Below, piece by piece: positions 1 through 5,178 of a DNA stretch of 5,178 bases. Position numbers and translations under genes: made by a program. Every line of letters starts with the position of its first letter. Within the stretch, counting starts at the first letter, position 1. The stretch lies in assembly GCA_900549915.1 (NCBI GenBank), contig URQF01000108.1, positions 1 through 5,178 on the forward strand, read 5' to 3'. This DNA comes from an uncultured Mollicutes bacterium. GTDB taxonomy: Bacteria > Bacillota_I > Bacilli_A > RFN20 > CAG-288. The notes below the pieces were generated by a model that saw nothing but the letters and a program-made list of their open reading frames with translations, ran no database searches and was not told the origin of the DNA.

Positions 1-76
1 TTGCCGAACGGCACGATGGGTGGTGTGAGAGGCGACGGAAATGGAAGAGGACCTTCCATTTCCTAGCCTACTCGAT
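1..76 (+). mobile_element. 3' end of a group II intron (domain V 3' half and domain VI)
   Basis: This looks like the terminal part of a self-splicing group II intron. The segment TGTGAGAGGCGACGG (24-38) and the ending CCTACTCGAT (67-76) match what I know of bacterial intron 3' ends. Domain VI folds well: GAGAGG (27-32) pairs with CCT-A-CTC (67-73), leaving A70 unpaired as the expected branch-point adenosine. A perfect 11-bp helix follows inside it (37-47 with 53-63, loop 48-52). TGCC/GGCA around GAAC (2-13), then CG and ATGGGTG, fit the apical stem-loop, dinucleotide bulge and 3' strand of domain V; its 5' strand lies outside the window. The intron would end near base 76, just before the ATPase ribosome binding site. 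The body of the intron and any reverse transcriptase would be to the left. Family recognition is from memory, without a covariance-model search. Confidence 0.72.
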
Positions 77-80
77 TATG

Positions 81-86
81 AAAGGT
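81..86 (+). promoter_or_regulatory. Ribosome binding site deciding the ATPase start
   Basis: AAAGGT lies about 10 bases before ATG 96 but only one base before ATG 87 and after ATG 78, so it favours ATG 96. The rplM gene in this window has the same AAAGGT element followed by an A-rich spacer. The site lies in the 3' exon, four bases after the inferred intron end, so the intron leaves it intact. Confidence 0.5.
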
Positions 87-95
87 ATGAAAAAT

Positions 96-1637
96 ATGGG
101 TGAAACAGCAATTCAGAGGATCTCAATCAGCAAACGCTTCGGTAAGACAATCGCAAACGAAAACGTGAATCTAAGTATTGAGAAAGGCGAAATCCTTTCT
201 TTATTAGGCGAAAACGGCTCTGGAAAGACAACCTTAATGAACATGCTTTCCGGAATCTATTATCCTGACTCGGGTGAAATTTATGTCGATGGAAAGAGAG
301 TGGTGATTTCTTCTCCGAAGGATGCTTTTGATCTTGGTATTGGAAGGGTTCATCAGCATTTTAAGCTGATCGATGTTTTTACTGCTAGTGAAAACATTGT
401 CCTTGGCTTGAAGAACGAGCCGTTCTTCCTCAGCCGTAGAAAAATCAATAAGAAAGTCAAAGAGATTTCAAATCGATATGGATTTGATCTTGATCCCAAG
501 AAAAAAGTCTATGAAAGGTCTGTCTCTGAGAAACAGATTGTTGAAATCAGGAAACTTCTTTATCGTGGTGTGCATACTTTGATTCTTGATGAGCCGACCG
601 CTGTTCTTACCCCTCAAGAAACAGAACGTTTATTCCATATTCTTCGTGAAAGGAAGAAGGATGGGAAAACGATTATCATTATTACCCATAAGCTGAATGA
701 AGTTCTTGAACTATCGGATCGGGTTGCTATTCTGCGCAAGGGAAAACTGGTGGATAGGATTAAGACGAGTGACGCTAATGAGAGCATTTTAACCGATGCA
801 ATGGTCGGCGAGCATGTCCAGCTTGAAATCGAGCGGGACGAGATTTCAGCTGAGAAAAAAGAAAAAGTTCTTGAGATTTCTCATCTCTCCTGCACTGCTG
901 AGGATGGAATCCGTTGCCTGAAAGATGTTTCCTTCTCCGCTTATTCCGGTGAGATTCTGGGTATTGCAGGTGTTTCCGGATCTGGACAGAAAGTCTTACT
1001 CGAAGCCATCTGCGGACTTCAGCATGCCGATAATGGAAGCAAGATTCTCTTCACAGACCATCAAAACATGACAGAAGATTTGATTGGAAGGACTCCGAAA
1101 CAGATTAAGCACAAAGGTGTCCGTTTGGCCTTTGTTCCAGAAGATCGTTTGGGTATGGGTCTTGTTGGTGATTTCGGAAGGACTGGTAATAGGAGGTTAC
1201 GCTCCTATGAAGATGGAAAGTCTCCGTTTATTAATTTCCGGAATCCGAAACACACTGCTGCTGAAGTAAAGGAAGGTCTCAATGTTCTCACTCCTTCTTT
1301 GGAAACTCCTGTCCGTACTCTCTCTGGCGGAAATGTTCAAAAAGTTCTTGTCGGACGTGAGATTTCCTCTTCGCCTCGTCTCCTTCTCACTGCTTATGCT
1401 ACCCGTGGACTTGATATTAACACCTCTTATGCAATCTACAACATTCTGAATGAACAGAAGAAGAAAGGTGCTGCTGTTATCTATGTCGGTGAAGACCTGG
1501 ATGTTCTTCTTGCCTTATGCGATCGAATCCTTGTCTTATGCGATGGGCAATGCACTGGCATTGTCTCCGCAAGAAACACGGATAAGAGGACGATTGGAAA
1601 GAGGATGAGCAGGAATAAGGAGCAGAACAATGACTAA
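96..1637 (+). CDS. nupO: BMP/Nup-type nucleoside ABC importer, ATP-binding protein (two fused NBDs)
   Basis: This is the cytoplasmic ATPase of a nucleoside (BMP family, NupOPQ/YufOPQ-like) importer, with two ABC domains in one chain of 513 residues, the usual family length. Numbered from ATG 96, NBD1 has Walker A GENGSGKT (38-45), a Q-loop that reads GMVHQHF when AGG is Met (AGG at 345-347), the signature region MSVSEKQ (about 141-147), Walker B LILDEPT (D165, E166) and H-loop H198. NBD2 has a degenerate Walker A GVSGSGQK (Gln 298 in place of Lys), PEDRLGMG, an intact signature LSGGNVQ (from 409) and a degenerate Walker B (TAYATRGLD). Such asymmetry is known in this and related sugar-importer families. 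There are 13 AGG codons, several on conserved Met sites, and no AGG on a conserved Arg that I can identify. ATG 78 and 87 are in frame, but the RBS favours 96. The gene overlaps the next by 8 bases. Guanosine or another nucleoside is the likely substrate, inferred from the family only. Confidence 0.93.
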   Translation: MGETAIQRISISKRFGKTIANENVNLSIEKGEILSLLGENGSGKTTLMNMLSGIYYPDSGEIYVDGKRVVISSPKDAFDLGIGRVHQHFKLIDVFTASENIVLGLKNEPFFLSRRKINKKVKEISNRYGFDLDPKKKVYERSVSEKQIVEIRKLLYRGVHTLILDEPTAVLTPQETERLFHILRERKKDGKTIIIITHKLNEVLELSDRVAILRKGKLVDRIKTSDANESILTDAMVGEHVQLEIERDEISAEKKEKVLEISHLSCTAEDGIRCLKDVSFSAYSGEILGIAGVSGSGQKVLLEAICGLQHADNGSKILFTDHQNMTEDLIGRTPKQIKHKGVRLAFVPEDRLGMGLVGDFGRTGNRRLRSYEDGKSPFINFRNPKHTAAEVKEGLNVLTPSLETPVRTLSGGNVQKVLVGREISSSPRLLLTAYATRGLDINTSYAIYNILNEQKKKGAAVIYVGEDLDVLLALCDRILVLCDGQCTGIVSARNTDKRTIGKRMSRNKEQNND

Positions 1638-2838
1638 AACAAAAAGACCAAAGATTATCCGAGTTGCGAAACGGAGCATTGCTTCTCCGTTTGATAAGAT
1701 CAAAGCTTATGTTGTCCCTTTGCTTTTCGCCTTAGTTCTTTCGGTCCTTTTCTTATGGCTGGTAGGACGAAAGAATCCATTCACCGCTGTTAAGTATATT
1801 TTTGAAGGAACCTTCTTCATTACGGATTCTGGCTCCTTATCTCCGTCTCGTCTCCTTGCTTTTGCTAAGAATGCCATTGTCCTTCTCTGGATTGCACTTG
1901 CTTTAGCACCATGCTACAAAATGAGATACTGGAACATCGGTGGACAAGGACAAGTTCTTATTGGAGCACTTCTTACGGCTTGCTGCAGGATTTATCTTCC
2001 GCAGACAAGGCCGAACGCTCTTGCTGTCATGATAGCTGCTGTTGTTGCTGCCATTGGCGGAGCTATCTGGTCTTATATTCCTGCCATCTTCAAAGCCAAG
2101 TGGAATACGAATGAAACCCTCTTCACTCTGAGGATGAACTATCTTGCCATCCTTCTTGTTGAATTATGCACGAATATCTGGCGTGGAAGTAAATCCGCAC
2201 TTGGACAAATCAATGTCTCGAATCGTTTTGGATGGTTCTACCAGATTCCAAATACGGCAATCAAGAACCAGTTCCTTAACAGCAATGTTTTCTTCCCGTT
2301 GATTTTTGTAGCTATTCTTGTTGCTGTTAGGTTTGTCTATATTAAATATACGAAGCATGGCTATGAAAGGACTGTTGTCGGCGAATCTCTTTCCACGGCT
2401 AGATACACTGGTATCAATGTCCGTCATGTCATTCGCCGCACCGCTGCTTTAAGCGGATTGCTGTGCGGTTTGATCGGATTCTTATCGGTTTCGAACTTCG
2501 ATCATTCTATCTCCACCTTCTCTGATTTTGGTTATGGTTTCACGGCTGTTATTGTCTGCTGGCTTAGTAACTTCAATCCTTTCGCTAGGATTGGTTACTC
2601 GTCACTTCTTGTCTTTTTGGAAAGAGGTGCCAAGAACCTTAGCGATAGTCAGTATGCAGCACCATATCTGAACGAATACTCTACGCAGTTTGTCATTTTC
2701 GTCATTATTCTTGCATTCCTTTCTGCTACCTTCTTCCTCCGCTATCAAGTAACTCTTGATTTGCCAGGAAAGCAGAAACGAAGGAAAGCGAAACTGACAA
2801 AAGGATTATGGAATCCAGCAAAGAAGGAGGCTAGGTAA
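1630..2838 (+). CDS. nupP: BMP/Nup-type nucleoside ABC importer, permease subunit 1
   Basis: This is one of the two membrane subunits of the importer (binding-protein-dependent BPD_transp_2 family, NupP/YufP-like), 402 residues. Hydrophobic spans lie at roughly 27-45, 80-96, 107-122, 129-153, 163-180, 219-238, 271-289, 300-318 and 352-370. Family motifs are clear: YKMRYWNIGGQGQVLIGA (about 96-113), IPAIFKAKWNTNETLFTL (150-167), KYTKHGYE (239-246), GESLSTARYTGIN (251-263), and FNPFA followed by LVFLERGA. Eight AGG codons occur. The one at 2131-2133 gives TLMMNY and the one at 2587-2589 gives NPFAMI when read as Met, while ERGA only 11 codons later uses AGA for its conserved Arg. AAGGAG (1617-1622) sits 7 bases before the ATG, inside the end of the ATPase gene, so the two are translationally coupled. 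The last sense codon is AGG, giving a C-terminal Met. The basic tail after residue 380 is longer than in the Bacillus protein as I remember it. Confidence 0.93.
   Translation: MTKTKRPKIIRVAKRSIASPFDKIKAYVVPLLFALVLSVLFLWLVGRKNPFTAVKYIFEGTFFITDSGSLSPSRLLAFAKNAIVLLWIALALAPCYKMRYWNIGGQGQVLIGALLTACCRIYLPQTRPNALAVMIAAVVAAIGGAIWSYIPAIFKAKWNTNETLFTLRMNYLAILLVELCTNIWRGSKSALGQINVSNRFGWFYQIPNTAIKNQFLNSNVFFPLIFVAILVAVRFVYIKYTKHGYERTVVGESLSTARYTGINVRHVIRRTAALSGLLCGLIGFLSVSNFDHSISTFSDFGYGFTAVIVCWLSNFNPFARIGYSSLLVFLERGAKNLSDSQYAAPYLNEYSTQFVIFVIILAFLSATFFLRYQVTLDLPGKQKRRKAKLTKGLWNPAKKEAR
2824..2830 (+). promoter_or_regulatory. Shine-Dalgarno site of permease 2 inside the end of permease 1
   Basis: AAGGAGG, a full match to the 16S 3' end, lies 9 bases before ATG 2840. 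It overlaps the last codons of permease 1, just before that gene's terminal AGG codon and TAA. Only one base separates the two genes, which points to coupled translation. Confidence 0.8.
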
Positions 2839-2839
2839 T

Positions 2840-3817
2840 ATGGAAACGTTCATCTCCTGGTTCACGATTGCAATTGTCTACGGAACCATCCTTTCTCTTT
2901 CAGCCTGTGGAGAAACCATCAATGAAAAAGCAGGACATCTGAACCTTGGTATTCCTGGAATCAGGTATTTAAGTGGCGTTAGTTCCTTTGCACTCACCAG
3001 TAGGTATGAAGGAACTGGAAACCCTAACGGATTTGTGGTTGCTAGGATTGCCATTCTTTCTTCCTTTGCTGTTGGTGCAGTTCTTGGTTTTATCTACTCT
3101 CTCTTCGCCGTAACCTTCAAGTGCAATCAGAACGTTCTTGGCCTAGCAATCGCTTCTTTCGGCGTTGGCTTTGGAAAGTTCATCTCTGTCAGGCTGGGAA
3201 ATACTCCGAAACTCACAAAGGCCAATCAAGTCTTTAATGCGGGCATTCCTTTCTTTAAGGACTTAGGCGTGGCCGGAAAGCTTTTCTTCAACTACGGGTT
3301 CAGGACTTATATCACATTATTGATTCTGATTCTGGCAAGGCTTTTCTTCCGCAAAACAAAAATCGGTCTTAATCTTCGTGCTATTGGCGAATCTCCAGCC
3401 ACATCCGATGCCGTTGGCTTGAATGTTACAAAATACAAATATATTGCAACTAGGATCGGATGCGGACTAGCAGGACTCGGCGGAAGGATCTATGTCAGGC
3501 AGTTCTCTACCGGTTCTTGGTCTACGAATAACAACATTGAAGCCTTAGGATGGCTTGCTGTTGCCCTCGTTATCTTCGCTTCTTGGAAGCCGGTTCATCT
3601 TATCTGGGGTGCTCCTTTATTCGGATTCCTCTTCTGGGCTTGGACTTATCTTCCTTCTCTTCTTAAAATCTCAGGCTTTAAAGGCAGGAACGAACTTCTT
3701 GAAAGGCTTCCGTATCTTGTTACCATCCTTATTCTTGTCTTTAATTCGAGGCGTAAAAAGAAAGAAAACCAGCCGCCGGAATCTCTTGGTTTATCCTACT
3801 TCCGGGAAGACCGCTGA
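2840..3817 (+). CDS. nupQ: BMP/Nup-type nucleoside ABC importer, permease subunit 2
   Basis: This is the second membrane subunit (NupQ/YufQ-like), 325 residues, close to the family length. It would pair with permease 1 above the ATPase. Motifs in order: GETINEKAGHLNLGIPGI (24-41) then AGG-YLSG; VTFKCNQNVLGLAIASFG (91-108); FFNYGF-AGG-TY (149-157); KIGLNLRAIGESPATSDAVG (174-193); IEALGWLAVALVIFASWKP (233-251); and the C-terminal signature S-AGG-RKKKENQPP then LGLSYFRED(R). Reading AGG as Met restores GIMYL, NYGFMTY, YVMQF, LPY preceded by Met (EMLPY) and SMRKKKENQPP, all family-like. The gene has 12 AGG codons and no ATG after its start, whereas its five certain arginines are CGT, CGC or CGG. 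TGA is the real stop, because it follows the family's C-terminal FREER-type motif directly. It is the last gene of the operon; a terminator begins 21 bases downstream. Confidence 0.93.
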   Translation: METFISWFTIAIVYGTILSLSACGETINEKAGHLNLGIPGIRYLSGVSSFALTSRYEGTGNPNGFVVARIAILSSFAVGAVLGFIYSLFAVTFKCNQNVLGLAIASFGVGFGKFISVRLGNTPKLTKANQVFNAGIPFFKDLGVAGKLFFNYGFRTYITLLILILARLFFRKTKIGLNLRAIGESPATSDAVGLNVTKYKYIATRIGCGLAGLGGRIYVRQFSTGSWSTNNNIEALGWLAVALVIFASWKPVHLIWGAPLFGFLFWAWTYLPSLLKISGFKGRNELLERLPYLVTILILVFNSRRKKKENQPPESLGLSYFREDR

Positions 3818-3838
3818 TTATCTAAAATTAAGAACAAC

Positions 3839-3872
3839 AGCAGGATGAGAAAGAAAACTCATCCTGCTTTTT
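3839..3872 (+). terminator. Intrinsic terminator of the importer operon
   Basis: There is a perfect 11-bp inverted repeat, AGCAGGATGAG (3839-3849) with CTCATCCTGCT (3858-3868), an A-rich 8-base loop, and five T's (3868-3872, the first within the stem) followed by AATTT. It lies 21 bases after the stop of permease 2 and should end the + strand transcript. Confidence 0.9.
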
Positions 3873-4037
3873 AATTTCCTGAAAAGCAATTCATTCTTTT
3901 GTTTCATCATCAGTGCTTGCTCTTCTTGGTTTGCCTGAGTTCCTTGCCGAGTCTTGGTTTTATCATATTGTTCTATTCATGAGGTTCGGTGCCGTTTGCT
4001 ATTCCATCCGGAAATACTCGAAGAAAAAATTAAACAT
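3873..4037. other. Convergent intergenic spacer, no gene supported
   Basis: These 165 bases lie between the two terminators of the convergent operons. I see no RNA gene, repeat or convincing promoter. The only open frame with a start worth noting is 18 codons on the - strand (3910-3966), without a ribosome binding site. Confidence 0.6.
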
Positions 4038-4075
4038 AAAAAAGAACCTCCTTGTTGAAGGGAGGCTCTTTTTTT
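4038..4075 (-). terminator. Bidirectional intrinsic terminator after rpsI
   Basis: The stem is CCTCC (4047-4051) with GGAGG (4061-4065), extended inward by T4053-A4059 and a T-G pair. It continues outward, after one mismatch, as AAAAAAGA with TCTTTTTT. On the - strand the A-run (4038-4043) becomes the U-tract, 33 bases past the rpsI stop. On the + strand the T-run (4069-4075) does the same job, so it also backs up the importer terminator against read-through into the ribosomal genes. Confidence 0.85.
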
Positions 4076-4107
4076 GAGTTTGACTGACGAGCAGGAATCC
4101 AAACGGA

Positions 4108-4515
4108 TTAACGTTTAGAGAACTGTTTGTCCTTACGGGCCTTACGGAGACCGTATTTCTTACGCTCGACGACACGGCTATCAACCGTGACAAGTCCTTT
4201 AGCGCGAAGAAGCGGCTTGTAGGTGTCATTTGCTTTGACTAAGGCACGTGCGATTCCTAAACGGAGTGCACCAGCCTGGCCAGAGTAGCCACCACCAATA
4301 ATGTTGGCCTTGACATCGTACTTCTCAGAAGTGCCGGTAACTGCGAACGGCTGCCTGGCATCCCTGATTAACGTGTCGTGCGGGAAGTACTCATTGATCT
4401 TACGACCATTGACGATGACTTCGCCTTTGCCAGGGGTTAAGAAGACCCGGGCGACAGAAGACTTACGACGGCCGACAGCTGCGTAGATCAGCTTTTCAGT
4501 TTTTGCGATAGCCAT
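4108..4515 (-). CDS. rpsI: 30S ribosomal protein S9
   Basis: This is ribosomal protein uS9 of the small subunit, 135 residues, near the usual 130. Its C-terminal tail reaches the P-site tRNA. Diagnostic features are AVGRRKSSVARV (13-24), the GGGYSGQAGALRLGIARAL block (about 74-92), VERKKYGLRKAR and the terminal QFSKR. All its conserved arginines, including the last residue, are CGT or CGG. Two AGG codons occur in LI-AGG-DA-AGG-QPF (codons 51 and 54). The first aligns with the Met of E. coli TARMVVRQP, while the second aligns with a position that is often Arg or Lys, so it is not informative. There is no internal ATG. The start is set by AAGGAG (4532-4527), inside the end of rplM and 11 bases before the ATG; only 5 bases separate the two genes. 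The organisation rplM-rpsI is nearly universal in bacteria. Confidence 0.98.
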   Translation of the reverse strand: MAIAKTEKLIYAAVGRRKSSVARVFLTPGKGEVIVNGRKINEYFPHDTLIRDARQPFAVTGTSEKYDVKANIIGGGYSGQAGALRLGIARALVKANDTYKPLLRAKGLVTVDSRVVERKKYGLRKARKDKQFSKR

Positions 4516-4520
4516 TGTTT

Positions 4521-4976
4521 TTACTTCTCCTTCTTCTCAGTCAGCTCGACTTCGATCGGCTTGTTGTGCCTACGATCGTGTTCTGGTCCGGCATAAGTGA
4601 ATAACTTGCCGAGCCTCTCCTTGCCTAAAGGTCCTTTCGGGAGCATTCCGGAGACTGCATGGCGAACCATTTCAGTTGGATACTGTTCCTTCCTGACTTT
4701 GGCGGAGCGAGTACGAAGACCACCATAGGTTTCCGACTTGTTGTCGTAATACCTCTTCTTGGTGAGCTTGTTGCCCGTTAATCCGACCTTGGCGCAATTG
4801 GTGACGATGACAAAATCGCCACAATCGAAATTCGGAGTATACTGAGGTTTGTTTTTACCCCTCAGGATAATCGCGATTTCCGAGGCTAACCGACCAAGGG
4901 GCTTGTTGGAAGCATCGACGACGTACCATTTCTTGGCGACGTCGCTCTTCTTGTAAATAGTAGTTTGACGCTGCAT
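4521..4976 (-). CDS. rplM: 50S ribosomal protein L13
   Basis: This is ribosomal protein uL13, an early-assembly protein of the large subunit, 151 residues, slightly longer than the usual 142-147. Clear family blocks are WYVVDASNKPLGRLASEIA (17-35), YTPNFDCGDFVIVTN (46-60), KVGLTGNKLTKK, GGLRTRSAKV, the hallmark GMLPKGPLG, and TYAGPEH. Five AGG codons occur. Codons 75 (KK-AGG-YY), 95 (KV-AGG-KEQYP) and 121 (LGKE-AGG-LGKL) fall on hydrophobic or Met positions of the family. Codon 39 (IIL-AGG-GK) falls where Arg is common, so it speaks weakly the other way. Codon 136 is in a variable stretch. The start ATG follows AAAGG (4994-4990) with a rather long 13-base A-rich spacer. The N-terminal MQRQTTIYKK precedes the conserved core as usual. 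Confidence 0.98.
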   Translation of the reverse strand: MQRQTTIYKKSDVAKKWYVVDASNKPLGRLASEIAIILRGKNKPQYTPNFDCGDFVIVTNCAKVGLTGNKLTKKRYYDNKSETYGGLRTRSAKVRKEQYPTEMVRHAVSGMLPKGPLGKERLGKLFTYAGPEHDRRHNKPIEVELTEKKEK

Positions 4977-4994
4977 TTTCTATTTTTTACCTTT

Positions 4995-5051
4995 CTATGA
5001 TCACTAAGCAAACTGTAACCTTACCGGGGTGTAGTTCACAATTAGCCATAG
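4995..5051 (-). promoter_or_regulatory. Structured rplM 5' leader (possible L13 autoregulatory leader)
   Basis: The 5' untranslated region can form one long interrupted hairpin. On the + strand coordinates the pairing is 4995-4999 with 5047-5051, 5004-5007 with 5042-5045, 5011-5014 with 5033-5036, and 5018-5020 with 5028-5030, with a 7-base loop (5021-5027). It ends next to the AAAGG ribosome binding site. L13 leaders that let L13 repress its own operon are known in Firmicutes; I infer a similar role from position and fold only. The outermost helix may be only partly transcribed, given the promoter position. Confidence 0.4.
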
Positions 5052-5054
5052 GAT

Positions 5055-5082
5055 ATTTTATCACGCATTAGTGCAAATACAA
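5055..5082 (-). promoter_or_regulatory. Promoter of the rplM-rpsI operon
   Basis: Read on the - strand: -35 TTGTAT (5082-5077), a 16-base spacer, then an extended -10, TGA-TAAAAT (-10 at 5060-5055). Just upstream is an A/T-rich stretch (about 5083-5100) resembling an UP element, as is common for ribosomal promoters. The predicted start is near 5046-5049, giving a leader of about 70 bases. Confidence 0.55.
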
Positions 5083-5100
5083 CTCTTTTTAAAAGAATTT

Positions 5101-5178
5101 CTAGGGCAATCGCAAGAATATGCCGGGATTTTGTTTGCGATAGGATGGAATCCTAAAAAAGCGGACATGAAAGACCTC
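5101..5178 (-). CDS. Possible 3' end of an upstream gene (partial, uncertain)
   Basis: A - strand frame is open from the right edge to a TAG at 5103-5101, giving 25 residues that start EVFHVRFF. In many Firmicutes truA precedes rplM, and TruA proteins end in a motif like LxEVFY, so this could be a TruA tail. A second - strand frame is also open across the same bases, so the evidence is weak. It would use TAG, unlike the other genes here. If it is not coding, this stretch is simply the promoter upstream region; it also holds a 7-bp inverted repeat (5109-5115 with 5135-5141) of no clear role. Confidence 0.2.
   Translation of the reverse strand, partial: EVFHVRFFRIPSYRKQNPGIFLRLP

Noticed and set aside
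14..38. GGGTGGTGTGAGAGG resembling a T-box riboswitch element
   Set aside because: It lacks the T-box core GGTACCGCG-type sequence and a terminator with a T-run; the group II intron 3' end explains it better.
37..63. Perfect 11-bp inverted repeat as a transcription terminator
   Set aside because: No T-run follows; it is the distal helix of intron domain VI.
1..66. Frame 1 open to a TAG at 64-66, possibly the tail of an upstream gene
   Set aside because: The Gly-rich, low-complexity peptide has no recognisable family, and the same bases are explained by the group II intron fold.
3..77. Open frame running from the window edge into the ATPase frame, suggesting a longer N-terminus
   Set aside because: The residues do not resemble any part of an ABC protein, the bases fold as intron domain VI, and the ATPase core starts at the normal distance after ATG 96.
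720..722. CGG reassignment as seen in some other bacteria
   Set aside because: CGG here encodes the conserved Arg of SDRVAIL, and CGG also encodes the conserved Arg of YFRED in permease 2 and GRLA in L13, so CGG remains Arg.
2164..2427. 87-codon antisense frame inside permease 1
   Set aside because: It is fully inside a well-conserved gene and has no family resemblance.
3815..3817. TGA as a recoded sense codon
   Set aside because: The TGA follows the family's normal C-terminus and a terminator comes soon after; no other in-frame TGA is seen in the genes.
3910..3966. 18-codon open frame on the - strand in the convergent spacer
   Set aside because: It is very short, has no ribosome binding site and shows no recognisable family.
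3999..4229. 76-codon open frame on the - strand overlapping the end of rpsI
   Set aside because: It overlaps rpsI in another frame and runs through the terminator; a shadow of the real gene.

Overview
The window holds two convergent gene blocks and the tail of a mobile intron. On the + strand, three genes encode the ATPase and both membrane subunits of a BMP/Nup-type nucleoside ABC importer (96-1637, 1630-2838, 2840-3817). They overlap or nearly touch and end at a strong intrinsic terminator (3839-3872). On the - strand lies the universal rplM-rpsI pair (L13, 4976-4521; S9, 4515-4108), with a promoter and a structured leader upstream and a bidirectional terminator downstream (4038-4075). The first ~76 bases look like the 3' end (domains V/VI) of a group II intron that stops a few bases before the ribosome binding site of the ATPase gene.

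The most important observation is the genetic code. With the standard bacterial code the five proteins contain 40 AGG 'arginines', and many of them fall on family-conserved methionines: the importer Q-loop reads G-AGG-VHQHF (family GMVHQHF), permease 1 reads TL-AGG-MNY (family TLMMNY), and permease 2 ends S-AGG-RKKKENQPP (family SMRKKRENQPP). The conserved arginines I can identify are written CGN or AGA; I count 60 such non-AGG arginine codons. ATG occurs only 11 times internally, and never inside permease 2 or S9. AGG is therefore best read as Met, and as the major Met codon. This matches the AGG-to-Met reassignment described for a clade of uncultivated Bacilli ('Enterosoma' code; Shulgina & Eddy 2021). 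The organism is most likely an uncultivated, gut-type member of the Bacilli; the Firmicutes-like gene content and AGGAGG-type ribosome binding sites fit this.

The importer would take up nucleosides from the environment. Its BMP-family substrate-binding lipoprotein is not in the window and probably lies beyond the left edge, on the other side of the intron. The rplM-rpsI block is ordinary housekeeping; a faint open frame at the right edge could be the end of the preceding gene. Protein sequences discussed here need AGG read as M; start codons are all ATG and stops are TAA or TGA.
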